DNA of 64,000 nucleotides, taken from the NCBI RefSeq assembly GCF_030704535.1, contig NC_081822.1, forward strand, positions 16,742,501 to 16,806,500. The letters are read 5' to 3'. The position numbers were made by a program, and so were the translations under genes. Positions 39,316 to 51,934 of this stretch are shown here, one piece after another; positions within the stretch are counted from its first letter, which is position 1; each line of letters opens with the position of its first letter. Source of the DNA: Vitis vinifera (lineage: Eukaryota > Streptophyta > Magnoliopsida > Vitales > Vitaceae). The notes under the pieces were generated by a model. It saw only the letters and a list, made by a program, of their open reading frames with translations. It made no database searches and was not told the origin of the DNA.

Positions 39316-41363
39316 TGATTACTACTCAAAAAGTGCTATTTCATAGCAGTAATAAACTCTTTTAAACACTTTTGAGTAGTAGTTATCACCTTTTAACCCA
39401 ATTAAGATATTAAGGACCCTTGCAATCAATTCTAATCAAATTGTGTTAAGTTTTGGTGTTTTGATAGCTTTTTGATCACCAAAGCAATCCGTGATTGAGG
39501 AGAGTTCTTTGGAATCCTTAGTAAAGCAATGGAAAGCTCAAAAACATGAAGAACCAAAGCTTTGAAGTCCTTTGCCATAAGCAAATCCGGAATGCAAGGA
39601 GCAAAAGATGTCCGGACAGGGCGTCCGGACACACCATCGGATGGCGGCCGAAGTCAATGATCCGGACAACATATCCGGATAGGATATCCTATCGTCCGAG
39701 TGTGATGTTCATGAGTGTCATGTGCTTCTCCCTGAGGGAGTCTGGATAGGAGAGCGCGCCACATGTCCTCTTGGGGAATCCGGATGGAGTTGATCTGGAT
39801 AGCCTTGTGCACTTCGTGTCATCAGGGGGAGGGGTCCCTACACCTTGCACACGCAGACGGTCCCCCTTGCCACATAGCTCATTCCACCCGGGGAGGAATT
39901 CTGTCCGGCTGACATTCCACCTTCTCCGGATATCTCACATCCGGCGCCTGACGCTGGATGGGAGAGGATGACGTTTCAACTTCCCCGGTCAGACATGTCC
40001 GGATCTTCTTATAGCGCTTACCCGGAGAGCATTCGCAGCTGACAATTTAGATTCCCCAGACAGCTTGGCTCGTCAGACACTCGCGATTCATCGGATCCAT
40101 TTCCGTCCACAATCAAAAAGCAAACTCTGATAATACTGACGACCAAGTCTCCATTTTTGCACAGTGCAACGGAATTTCTCCTGAAGCTTCCTGATATTTC
40201 CGACTGACTTTTTGAGATATTTTGCTTTAGATATTTGATGTCTAAATCCCCAAACTCTCCTTGTAACCCACCTATCATAGGATTCCTTAGTCTTTAAGTA
40301 AAAACAAAGAGTGAATAACCTCATATATATAGTTTGTAATTTTCTTTACAAAAAGATTATTATGTAAAAAGCGAAAAAAAATAAATATATTTTATAGAGC
40401 ACTTGCTCTATTTTTCCTTCATATTTTTGTTTTCTCGTTAGTTCTTTCTAGCCAAACAAGCTCTGAGGAAGTTTCCTCAGAGAATGAGTGGCTAGACTTT
40501 TAGTTCCTTGGAGCTAAGGTTGCCGGGAAAGGTTCCAAGTGCAAGAATTTATAGCTTTGTGGTTTCAACCATTAAAGAAGAGAAAGTGTGATCCTTTAAT
40601 GATTTCTATGTTTTTAGTTAACTTAAAACACCTTCAATTCACTTGAGCCAACACGTGGTAAGGCAAGTGATCTCCGTCCATGGAGATGCACTAGTTTACC
40701 TCTTGCGAGCTTTTGGGAAGTGATTTGAAGGTAGGATTTTCTAGAATTGCCAACACTTGGTAAGCTTTTGGACTCCAAGGAGACATCCATTAGTTATCTC
40801 TTGCGAGCTTAAGAAGGGAAGTCCAAAGTTAAAGATCACCTTGAATGGCAAATGCTAGGTGAGAGGCACGAACCATTGCAAGTTGCATCAGTGAGAGGGA
40901 ATTAGAGCAGAAATCCATTTAAAGGATACATCTGTACAACACCGGTTAGAGAATTGACTATATGTTAATTCTATAATGCGAGGAAATGAACCAAATGACC
41001 GAAGCTCTGTTTTTGCATAAGGAACCTCCCCTGTGAACCCAAACCTCCAAGGAATGTTTTTCTTCATAAGTAATTTCCATTACTTTCTTTTTAGTTAGCT
41101 TGAAACAAAAACTTCGTTTAACCAAAGTTTGTGTTTTATTTCTTAAGCTAACCTTGAAATGAAAAAGCACCAATTTAACTTTGAATTGGTATCAGTTGTG
41201 AGTTGAAAACCCTTCCCAGAGAACGATCCTAGAGTCACTTGCTATATTAGCTAAAGCTATCCAATGTATGGTGATATAGGTTATAAATTTTGTTGATTAC
41301 TCCCTCAATCAAAGAGCACCAGTTGGACATGAATCAGCTGACACACCAATTGGGAACGAATCA
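39316..41363 (+). mobile_element. 3' LTR of a plus-sense Athila-like element, TCCGGA-cassette variant
   Basis: Starts TGATTACTACTCAAAAAGTGC and ends GGGAACGAATCA, 2,048 bp, then the satellite resumes. The outer parts match the LTRs at 50068 and 61839 (TTTTGATCACCAAAGCAATC, CCAAACAAGCTCTGAGGA, CAACACGTGGTAAGGC, GTTTTGTTGATTACTCC). The centre (about 39608-40090) is GC-rich and packed with TCCGGA-type motifs. The other LTRs carry TGCGAAAT motifs there. The 3' flank is GTCAC (41364-41368), and no matching left duplication survives. Confidence 0.85.
40324..40331 (+). promoter_or_regulatory. putative TATA box of the TCCGGA-type LTR
   Basis: TATATATA, preceded by AAAGAGTGAATAACCTCA and followed by GTTTGTAATTTTCTTTA. 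The same neighbourhood occurs at 50820-50875 in the complete element. Confidence 0.55.
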
Positions 41364-43570
41364 GTCACCATCTTTGTTACCGTTATCGTTATCATAATCG
41401 TTACTGTAACCATTACCGTAATCATTACTGTAACCGTTACTGTAATCGTTACCTTAACTGTTACCGTAATTGTTACCATACCTTTTACCATCACTATTAC
41501 CCTCACCGTCCCCATTGTCGTCACCATTTCTATCACTATTATCGTCATCATTACCGTGATCGTTATGTTATCGTTACCACTATTGTTACCATCACCGTTA
41601 GTGTTATTGTTACCTTTACCATCACTATAACCATTACCGTCATTGTTATCGTTACCGTAACCATTACCATCACTGTTATCATCACCGTTACCGTTACCGT
41701 CACCATCACCGTCACTATCACTATCACCATTACCATTACTGTCACCATCACAGTCACCGTTACCATTATGGTTACGGTCACCGTCACCGTTATCATTATT
41801 GTTACCATTACCGTCACCCTAACCATTATCGTGACCGTTACCAAGATTGTAACCTTTACTGTCACTATAACCGTCACCGTCACCGTTATCGTCACCATTA
41901 CCATTATTGTGACCATTACATTCATCGTGATCGTCACTGTTTTTCATCACAGTTACCATCATCATTACCATTATTGTGACCGTCACCTTCATGGTTAGCA
42001 TCACTGTTATCATCACCGTCATCGTCACCATCACTGTTATCGTCACCATTACCATAATCGTGATTCGTGACTGTTACCATTACCGTCAATGTTACCATTA
42101 CCATTACCGTAACTATTACCATTGTCATAACCATTACTATCACCTTTACTGTCACCGTTGACATCACTGTTACCGTTATTGTCACCGAGACTGTGACCTT
42201 TACTATCACCATTACCATCATTGTGACCGTCACCATCATCATTAGCATCACCGTTACCGTCACCGCCACCGTTACCATCATCGTTACCGTACTCGCTACT
42301 GTTACCGTCACCGTAACCAATACCATCGTTGTTACTGTTACCATTACCGTCACCGTTACCATTACCATTATAGTCATTGTTACCGTTACAATTACTTTTA
42401 TCGTCACCATTACCGTGACTGTTACTGCTACTATTACAGTCACCATTACTGTTATCGTCACCTTTACTATCACCATCACCGTCATCATTACCGTCACCGT
42501 TATAGTTTTCGCTACCGTTACTGTCACCCTAATCATTACCTTGACCGTTAGCAAGATAGTTACCTTTACCATCATTATAACCATTACCGTCACCGTTCCC
42601 GTTATCGTCACTGTTATTGTCCCTATGATTGTGACCGTTACCATCACCGTTAGCATCACCGTCACCATGACCGTCATCATCACCATCACCGTCACCGTTA
42701 CCGTGACTGTTACCATTATTGTTACCGTCACCGTAACCATTACCGTCAGATTTACCATCACCGTTACAATCACCATTACTGTGGTCATTACCATGATTGT
42801 GACCTTTAGCGTCACCATTACCATAATCGTCATTGTTACCGTCACCGTTACCATCATAGTCACTGTTACCGTTACCATTACCATCATCGTCACCGTTACC
42901 ATTACCATTATGGTTACTGTTACTGTTACCATAACCGTTACGGTTACCTTCACCGTTACTATTACCATAACCTTTATCCTTAGTGTTACCGTTACCGTCT
43001 CCGTCACCTTTACCATTACCATTATGTCCGCGATACCATTACTACGACCGTTATCGTTATCGTTACTGTCACCGTCACCGTCACCCTTGCCCTTTTTGTT
43101 ACGGTCACTGTCACCATTACCATTACTGTCACGGTAACCATTATCGTAACCGTTACTGTCACCGTTACCATCACTGTCACCGTCACCATCACCGTTACTG
43201 TCATCGCTACCATAACCATTATCGTTATCGTTACCATTATTGTTTCTATTATTGTTATCGTCACAATTACTTCTACCGTTACCGTTACCGTTACATTCAT
43301 AGTAACCATTACCGTTACATTTATAGTAACCGTAACTATCACCGTTACCGTCAACGTTATCGTCACCGTTACCATTAACATTATTGTCACCGTTACCGTC
43401 ATCGTTACCATCATCTTGACCATGAATGATCCCACCACTGTCACCGTCACTATTACCGTTACACTTATTGTCACTGTCACCGTCACTATTACCATCATCT
43501 TGACTATGAATGATACCGTCACTGTCACTGTCACCGTCACCGTTACCATTGCCATCACTATAACTGTTAC
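41364..43570 (+). repeat. degenerate hexamer satellite, segment 7
   Basis: Plus-sense array between an Athila-like LTR and a solo LTR. Its first 100 bp carry the GTAACC/GTAATC transversion-tagged units also seen at 30049. It ends with GTTAC (43566-43570), the left flank of the following LTR. Confidence 0.95.
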
Positions 43571-45930
43571 TATAACACCCCAAAATTTAATCTAGGGGCA
43601 AAATGGTAATTTATAAAGTAATTAAGTAATTAATTAAATTCATTAAGGGTGAAAAAGAGTCCTTTTACAATTAAAAATCTTAGGTATAAATTAGATTTTC
43701 CTTTTGTCTTCTTCATTCAGGAAACCCTATTAACTAGAATTAGAGAATTGGAGATCGTAGGACTCAAGGGTTAGAGGTTCAAAGTTTGAAGTTCAGATTT
43801 TTTTCAGGCAAGATTCTAACCCTAAATTAATATATTATATTGGTTAATTAGTTTTGAACACGCTAGTTATTGTTTGAAAAAAAAATTATTTAGATTAGGG
43901 TTTTTTTTTAATTCGTGTTAATATCAAAATATTGAAAGTTTAAGATTTTGATTTATTGTTGAAAATTGAGAAATCTTAAGTTTTTAGATGAAAAAAATAA
44001 ATTCTTTGGAAGATTTCGATTTAGGCTAAGGTTAATTTATTTTAACAATTTTAGGTCAAAATATTGAAATTAGGAATATAGGTTGTTCTATTGATGAAAA
44101 TAGGGAAATTCAAAATTTCTTAGATGAATAGATCTAAACAATGAAATTTCAAAAATTAAATGAGTAAATAAATATATGATTATATGTGGCTTAAGGGATT
44201 GAAAAATATTAGGAAGAAAAAATTATAAGATTTCAATGTATTGAGTGATTTCTAGAAGTGTATAATAATAATAAATAGGTTTTTAGACAATGTGCACAGT
44301 GGCAAAAAAAGAAAAAAAAAAAAAGAATGCGTGCGTGTGGAAAAATGAAGGTTGATGAAGATAATAATGTTCATATTAATAAAGAGGCATCACATGGAGT
44401 GTGTGAGTGGGTGGATGTTTTATTTATTTAAATATATTATATTGGTAGTTGTGTGAGGGTTGTTATGGTAGTTGTGTTTAGAAAAAAAATACATATATAT
44501 GAAAATGATAGAATAAATTAAGTATATATAAAAAAAAGAGGTGAAGTACAAATTAGTTAAATTTCAAGTATTATAATTAGATTAATGATAAATATTAAGT
44601 TAATAAGTAACATAAAATTTAATTAGTAGAATAAATTGTAGTTTAATTAAATTATGTTGTGTCCTAAGAAATAAATTGAAAATAAAATTTAAGTTTTATA
44701 TGAATTAGAAATTTATTATTTTTTCTAAAATAGGAATAGATTAAATTATTTTTCATAATTAAAAACATTAATTTGAATACCTAAAATTTTAGGATTGTCA
44801 AATCTATAATTTTAGATAAATAGTGGTTATTTCTGTTATACTTTGTTAGGTGAAGAGTAGATTTTCCAGGATTATTTTTCTCCAAAGTTTTTTAGGACTT
44901 CTTTTGAGGTAAGGGAAATTAATGTAGTTTTTTATTTTTTTAGAAACAATATTTTTATATACATCATTTGGAAATCTTTTGAGTTATTATTTGTTTTATG
45001 CATGGATCAAATATGTTTTGCATGAAAAGTATGTTAGAACCTTATATTTTGTTTACAATAGAGAAATGTGGAGATATTATGTTTTGCAAATTTGAATAAT
45101 TGAAATAAGTGTTTGACTTTGGTTTGTTTGGCCCTTATCAACGAGATATAATAGTTGACCTTTACATTTCTTGGTGGGGAATGTAATTGATTTGGACCCT
45201 AGCCTCTAAGGGTTTGGTTAGAGGTTACTAGTACTAGTAGTGTTTGGTTCCGTCCACCTTAAAAGGAACATTTGAGGCTAGCCACCTATTTGTAAAGTCC
45301 CACTTAATTGGGCACTATTTGTTAATGGATAACCAGAATGAAAACAATTGAAATGAATTTGATTTGAAATGGATATGAAATGATTTTGATATATAGGAAA
45401 ATGTTTGGTTAAACACCTTAAAATGTATTCGCATATTTGTACTCAAACGTTCTTATGAAAATGATTTTACACTAAATCTCCTATTTGTAAGCATGATTGA
45501 AACCATTTGATCCATGAAACTATATTAATATTCTTTATTGGGCTTTGAGCTCATTCCCCTTTGTTGATAATTTTCAGGTATCCTTAGTTCGGGTGAGGAG
45601 TGACGGTTAGGAGGGGAATTTGGCTTGTTAGGACTTTTTTCAAAACTCTCTTTATTTTGAGCATATTTAGATGTTAAAATTTGTTTTCCATTAGTATTAT
45701 TCGAGTTTGGAGTTATTTGGAGAATAACACTTTGTTTGATGTGTTAGTTTCAAAAACAAAATTATTATTTGAAGATTTTAGAATCTTTGTTCTACTACTC
45801 TGAACAGGAATTTGGTAATTGGTAAATTTTGAGTTACACTATGAATGTTTGTGTTGTTTCCACTTTGAGCTTTTGGGCTTTAAGTGTGAAATGACCGTCA
45901 TGCCCTTGGAGCAGGTTTTGGGACGTGACA
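43571..45930 (+). mobile_element. second solo LTR, chromovirus-like, with near-perfect target duplication
   Basis: Begins TATAACACCCCAAAATTT and ends TTTTGGGACGTGACA. The left terminus would be TGTAACACCCC with one G-to-A change. Flanks are GTTAC (43566-43570) and GTTAT (45931-45935), a 5-bp duplication with one C/T difference. Length is 2,360 bp, AT-rich, with no coding domain and no PBS or PPT, so a solo LTR. It is not obviously alignable with the solo LTR at 1485 apart from the termini, so it is probably a different family. The 5' and 3' changes suggest an older insertion. Confidence 0.8.
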
Positions 45931-48900
45931 GTTATCGTCACCATTACCATCACCATCACCGTAATCATCATCGTTACTTTCAATGTTTCCATCACCGTTA
46001 TAGTCACCGTTACGGTTACCATTACCGTTACTGTTACCATCATAGTTACCTTGACCGTCACAGTTACCTTTACCGTTACCATTACCCTAATTGTTACCAT
46101 TACCATTACTGTTATTATCACCATTACCTTTACCATTACTGTTAGCGTCATCATTTTCGTTATCGTTACCGTTACCATCATCATTATCGTTACCGTTACC
46201 GTTACCGTCACAATCACCAATACCGTCACCGTTACCATTACCATCATCGTCAACGTTACAATCACTGTTATGGTTACAGATACGGTAATTGTTACCATCA
46301 CTATTTTCGTTACTGTTATCGACACTATCACCGTTACCATTACCATTATCGTTAGCGATACCGTTACCGCCACCGTTACCCTTTCTATTACCATTACAGT
46401 CATCATCACCATTACCATTACAGTCACCGTAACTGTTATCATCACCATTACTTTCACTGTTATCGTCACCGTTACCATCACTATTATCGCCATCGTTACC
46501 GTTACCATTATTGTTACCATCAACGTTACCGTTATCGTTACTTTTTTCGTTATTGTCACCGTCATCGTTACTGTTATTGTTACCATTATCGTTACAGTCA
46601 CCGTTATCGTCACCATTGCCGTCATCGTTACCATCACCATTACCATGACCGTCACCATAATCATCACCATTATTGTCACCGTCACCATTACCATAACCAT
46701 CACCGTTATAGTCACCGTCATCGTCACCGTTATCGTTACCATTACCGTTACTGTTACTGTTACTGTTACCATTATTACTGTTACAGTTATTGTTACCGCC
46801 ACCATTGTTGTGATTGTTACCATTACCGTGACGATTACTGTGACAGTGACCGTTACCATTATCGTTACTGTCACAGTCGCTGTTACCGTTACTCTCACCT
46901 TCACCGTTATCGTTACCATCACCGTAACTGTTACCGTCACTATCATCGTTATTGTTGTTGTAACCGTTAACATCATCGTTACCGTCATATTTAACTGTTA
47001 CCATTACCATCACCGTTACCGTCACCATTGTCGTCACCGTTATCGTTACTGTTACCGTGACCAATATCTTTACCATCACCGTCATCATGACCGTTATTGT
47101 CACCATTACTGTTACTGTTACCCTCATCGTTACAGTTATTGTTACCGTCACAATTACCATCACTGTTATTGTTAGCGACACTATTACCGCTACTGTCACC
47201 ATAACCGTCACTATTACCTTCAACATCACCGTCACCGTCACCGTTACAATCACCGTCACCGTTACAATCACTGTCACCATTACGGTTACTATTATCGTCA
47301 CCGTTACGTTTACTGTTACCATCACCATTATCGTTATCATTACCATCACCATAACCATTATCATCACTATTACCATCACCTATACCATCACTTTTACCGT
47401 CACCATTATTGTTACCATCACTGTTATCGTTAACGTCATCGTTATGGTCATATTTAACTGTTATCGTTACCATCACTGTTACCATTTTCGTTACCGTCAC
47501 CATTGTCGTAATCGATACTGTCACTGTTACCGTTACCATCACCGTCATCATGACCGTTATTGTCACAATTACCGTTACTGTTACCCTCATCATTACAGTT
47601 ACCATCACAGTTACCTTTAGCGACATTATTATCGCTACTGTCACCGTAATCGTCACTGTTACCGTCAACGTCACCGTTACCATCACTGTTACAATTACCC
47701 TCACTATTATTGTCACTGTTACCGTTACCATTATGGTTATCATCATCATTATTGTTACCTTTACCATAACTATTTGCATTATCGTTACCATCACCGTAAT
47801 CGTCACCCTTATCGTTATGTTATAATCATCGTTACCATTTCTATCATCGTTACCATTACTGTTACCGTCACTGTCACCGTTACCGTTATTGTTTTCGTTA
47901 TCATCACCGTCACCGTCATTGTTACCGATACTGTTAATGTCACCGTTACCGTTATCGTAATTGATAGTATCACCGTTACCATCACTGTCACTGTTATCGA
48001 AACTGTTACTATCACCATTATAGACACTAATACCATCACCGTGACTGTTATCAGTACCGTTACTATTACCGTTATCCTCACCATCACTGTCACCTTTATC
48101 GTTACCATCACCGTTACCATTACCGTAACCGTCACCATAATAATCACCATTACCGTCATCGTTACAATTATCGCTACCGTCACCGTTACCCTTACTGTTA
48201 CCATCACTGTTACCGTTATCGGTACCTTTACTGTAACCGTTACCCTTACCTTTACCGTCACTATTACCATCACCATTACTTTCACTGTTATCGTCACCGT
48301 TACCTTCACCGTTACAGTCACCGTTATCGTTACTGTTATCGTCACCGACAACGTTATCACCACCGTTACCGTTACCATTACCTTCACCGTTATAATCAAC
48401 AACAACGTTATCATCGCTGTTACCATTATTGTTAATGTCACTGTCATCATTACTATAATCGTGGTTGTTATCGTTACCATTACTGTCACCGTTACTGTTA
48501 CCGTCACCATTACCATTAGCATGACTATCACCATTACCGTGACCGTCTCTATTATCATCACCGTTATCATCACTATTACCATTACCGTTACCGTCACCGT
48601 TACTGTTACTCTTATCGTTACTGTTACCGTTACTATTATCGCTACTGTTATCATCTGTGATACCATTATTGTCACCGTTATCGTTATCGTCACCGTCACC
48701 CTTAATTTTACTATTACAGAGCACTGTCACCATTACCATCACCGTCACAATTATCGTCACCCTTACTGTTACTGTTACCGATATCGTTACCAGCACTGTT
48801 ATCATCACCATTACCATCACCATTACTGTCATCGTTACCAATAATGTTACCGTTACCATTACCGTCACCGATATTGTTACCGTCACTGTCACTGTTATCG

Positions 48901-50067
48901 TTATCGTCTCCGTTACCATCACCGTTATGGATACTGTTACCATCAGAGTTACCGTCACCATCACCGATACTAGTACCATCACCGTTATCGATACAGTTAC
49001 CATCACTGTCACCGTTACCATCACTGTCACCATTACCATCACTGTTACCGTGATCGTCATCGTAATCATCACCATTACCGTCATCGTCACCATCACCGTT
49101 ATCGTTACCATCACTGTTACCATCATCGTTACTGTCATCGTTACCGTTACCGGTACCTTTACCATCACCGTTACCCTCACCTTTACAGTCACCATTACCT
49201 TCACCATTTTCATCACTATTGTTGTCACTGTTACTTTCATTGTTACCGTCACCGTTATCTTTACCGTTACCATCACCGACAGCGTTATCATCAACTTTAC
49301 CGTTACCGTCAGCAATAGCGTTATTGTCACCGTTATTGTTACCGTTACCATTACCATTACCATTACTGTCACCGTCATTGTCACCGTTACTATAACCGTA
49401 GCCGTTATCATTACCATTATCGTTATTTTTGCCGTCACCGTTACTATTTCTGTCACTATCACCATTGCTGTTGACATTATCGTCACTCTTACCGTCAACG
49501 GCACTGTTACTGTCACAGTCACTATTACTGCCACCATTACCGTTAGCGTGATTGTCACCATTACCATCACCATTACTGTGACCGTCTCCATTATCGTCAC
49601 CGTTATCGTCATTGTTACTGTTACCATTACCGTCACCATTACTATTACTATTACCATTACCGTCAGTGTTACTATTATTGCTATCGTTAACATTATCGTT
49701 ATCGTCTGCGATATCGTTATTGTCACCATTATCGTTACCATCACCGTCACCCTTAATTTTATTATTACGATCACCGTCACCGTCACCCTTACCGTTACTG
49801 TTATCGATATCGTTACCATCACGGTTACTGTCACCATTTTCATTATCATTACCGTCACTGTTATCGATAATGTTACTGTTATTGTTACCGTCAACGTTAC
49901 CATCACCTTTACCATCACCATTACCGATACCGTTGCCATCACCATCATCTTATCGTTATCGTTATCGTCACCATTACCGATACTGTTACCATCATTGTTA
50001 TCGTCACCGTTACCGATACTGGTACCATCATCGTTATTGATACTATTACCGTCACAGCCACCATTAC
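45931..50067 (+). repeat. degenerate hexamer satellite, segment 8
   Basis: Plus-sense array with two visible higher-order periods. GTCATATTTAACTGTTA occurs at 46984 and 47447 (463 bp apart). The CACCCTTAATTTTA blocks following TCTGTGATA (48654) and TCTGCGATA (49705) are 1,051 bp apart. It ends with ATTAC (50063-50067), the expected left target duplication of the Athila-like element. Confidence 0.95.
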
Positions 50068-50578
50068 TGATTACTACTCAAAAAGTGCTATTTTATAGCT
50101 TGTAATTAACTCTTTTAAATACTTTTGAGTAGTAGTTATTACCTTTTAACTCAATTGGCATGTTAGGGACCTTTGCAATCGTTTCTAATTAAATTGTGTT
50201 TAGTTTTGGTGTTTCTGATAGCTTTTTGATCACCAAAGCAATCTAAGATGAGGGAGAGTTTTATATAATCCATGGAGAAGCAAATGGAAGCTCATTTACA
50301 TGAAGAATTCAAGCTTTGGAGTTTTTAGTCTTTTGTCAAAAGCAAATCAAGAATACAAGGAGGAAAAACAAAGAGAGGAATTTAACATGAAGAAATTCAA
50401 GAGGACAGAAACTATAGGACACATTTCAAGCACTTTCTGGAGTCTATTTTATTCATACTATATGTCGTTTCGAAGCTTGGGAAGTCAGGAGTCCAACGCT
50501 TCAAACAATGCATAAATCAGAGCTGAAATGAAGAATTTATGGCCATTGGAAGACAATCACACCAAACTAAAAGGCAAT

Positions 50579-50695
50579 TTCGCAAGCTGCGAAATTACAA
50601 AGTGCTAGCTACGAAATCAGCCTTTTCTTGCGAAATTGGCACTTTCAGCTTGCGAAATTTTTGCAGCCCATGTTGCATGCTGCGAAATCCACCTG
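50579..50695 (+). promoter_or_regulatory. TGCGAAAT motif cluster in U3
   Basis: At least seven copies or near-copies of TGCGAAAT or its complement ATTTCGCA within about 120 bp (TTTCGCAAGCTGCGAAATT, CTACGAAATC, TTGCGAAATTGG, CTTGCGAAATTTTTGCAG, CTGCGAAATCC), upstream of the TATA box. Position and spacing suggest a promoter/enhancer cassette; function is inferred only. Confidence 0.5.
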
Positions 50696-50834
50696 AGTGC
50701 TCCCAAATATTTGCTACCAACTCTTTTAGATTTTTTCTTCAGATATTTGTTGTTTAAATCCCCATTTTTTCCTTGTAATCCACCAATCATAGGAGTCCTT
50801 AGTTAGGAAGTAAGAACAAAGGGTGAATAACATC

Positions 50835-50843
50835 CTATATATC
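50835..50843 (+). promoter_or_regulatory. putative TATA box of the 5' LTR
   Basis: CTATATATC, following GGGTGAATAACATC and followed by ATTTGTAATTTTCTTTATAG. The same arrangement is found in the LTR at 39316. Confidence 0.55.
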
Positions 50844-51916
50844 ATTTGTAATTTTCTTTATAGAAGGATATCTCGGGGAGCTTGTTCTCAGAGACCAACT
50901 TTTTGTATAGTTTCGAAGAAAGTAATACACAGAGCTTTGCTCTGCCTTACCTACTCATTTTGATTGTATTTTTCTCACTAGCCAAACAAGCTCTAAGGAT
51001 GTTTCCTGAGAGAATGAGTGGCTAGGATTTTTTGTCTCTTGGAGTTAAGGAAGCTGGGTAAGGTGCCGAATGCAAAAATTGGAAGTTTTGTTGTTTCAGC
51101 TTTTAATGAAGAGAAAGTGTGATCCGTTAATAGTTTCTATGTTTTTAGTTAACTTAAAACGCCTTTAAATCACCTGGGCCAACACTTGGTAAGGCAAGTG
51201 ATCTCCGTCCAATGAGATATACTAGTTTATCTCTTGTGAGCCTTTGGGAGGTGGTTCAAAGGTAGGATTTTCTAGAATAGCCAACACTTGGTAAGCTTTT
51301 GGACTCTAAGGAGACATCCATTAGTTATCTATTGCGAGCTTTTGAAGGGAAATCCAAGGTTAAGGATCACCTTGAATGGCAAATGCTAGGTGAGAGGCAC
51401 GAGCCATTGCAAGATGAATCAATGAGAGAGATTTAGTGTTTGATTCCATAAAAAGGGAAGCATCTATACCACACCGGTTCGAGAAATAACTATATGTTAA
51501 TTCTCCAATGCGAGGAAAAGATTCAAGTGACCGGAACTCTATTTTTGTATTAGGAGCCTGACCCTAGTGATCCAAAAACTCCAAGAAACACTTTTCTTTA
51601 TAAGTAATTTCAGTTACTATTTTTTGTAAGCTTAAAATCTATCCTTTTTAAATCAAAGTTTATGTTTTCTTTTAAAGCTAACCCTGAATTGAAAAAACAC
51701 CAATTTAACTTTGAATTAATATCAGTTGTAATTTGAAAACCCTTCCCAATGAACGATCCTAGAGCCACTATGCTATGCTAGCTGAGGCTATCTTAGTACA
51801 TGCTGAAATAGGTTATAAATTTTGTTGATTACTCCTGTCTGAGGATCGAAATCAAGGTACACCAGTTGATTGAGCACCAATCAATAGGACATACACCACT
51901 TGGGCAAGAAATCAAA

Positions 51917-51934
51917 TGGTGCCGTTGCCGGGGA
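51917..51934 (+). other. primer-binding site, tRNA-Asp type
   Basis: TGGTGCCGTTGCCGGGGA, two bases after the LTR end. It matches the TGGCGCCGTTGCCGGGGA-type PBS known from Athila/Tat elements except for one C-to-T change at the fourth base. Minus-strand DNA synthesis would start here from the tRNA 3' end. Confidence 0.85.

Larger units (their letters stand above)
50068..51914 (+). repeat. 5' LTR of the Athila-like element
   Basis: TGATTACTACTC...GAAATCA, 1,847 bp, flanked on the right by a 2-base gap (AA) and the PBS. It contains TGCGAAAT-type motifs (50579-50695), a TATA-like box (50835), and the CCAAACAAGCTCTAAGGA block near 50980. Its first 264 bp match the start of the 3' LTR at 61575 with five differences by eye. 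Confidence 0.9.

Noticed and set aside
36891..41368. Target-site duplication for the whole 36896-41363 composite
   Set aside because: Flanks ATGAC and GTCAC agree at only three of five bases, which the hexamer array would give by chance, so one clean insertion is not supported.
1..50067. Telomere or interstitial telomeric repeat
   Set aside because: The unit is six bases of A-Y-Y-R-T-Y, not the plant TTTAGGG/CCCTAAA, and no run of the telomeric heptamer is present.
51917..51934. tRNA gene fragment
   Set aside because: Only the 18 bases complementary to a tRNA 3' end are present, at the exact PBS position; there is no cloverleaf.
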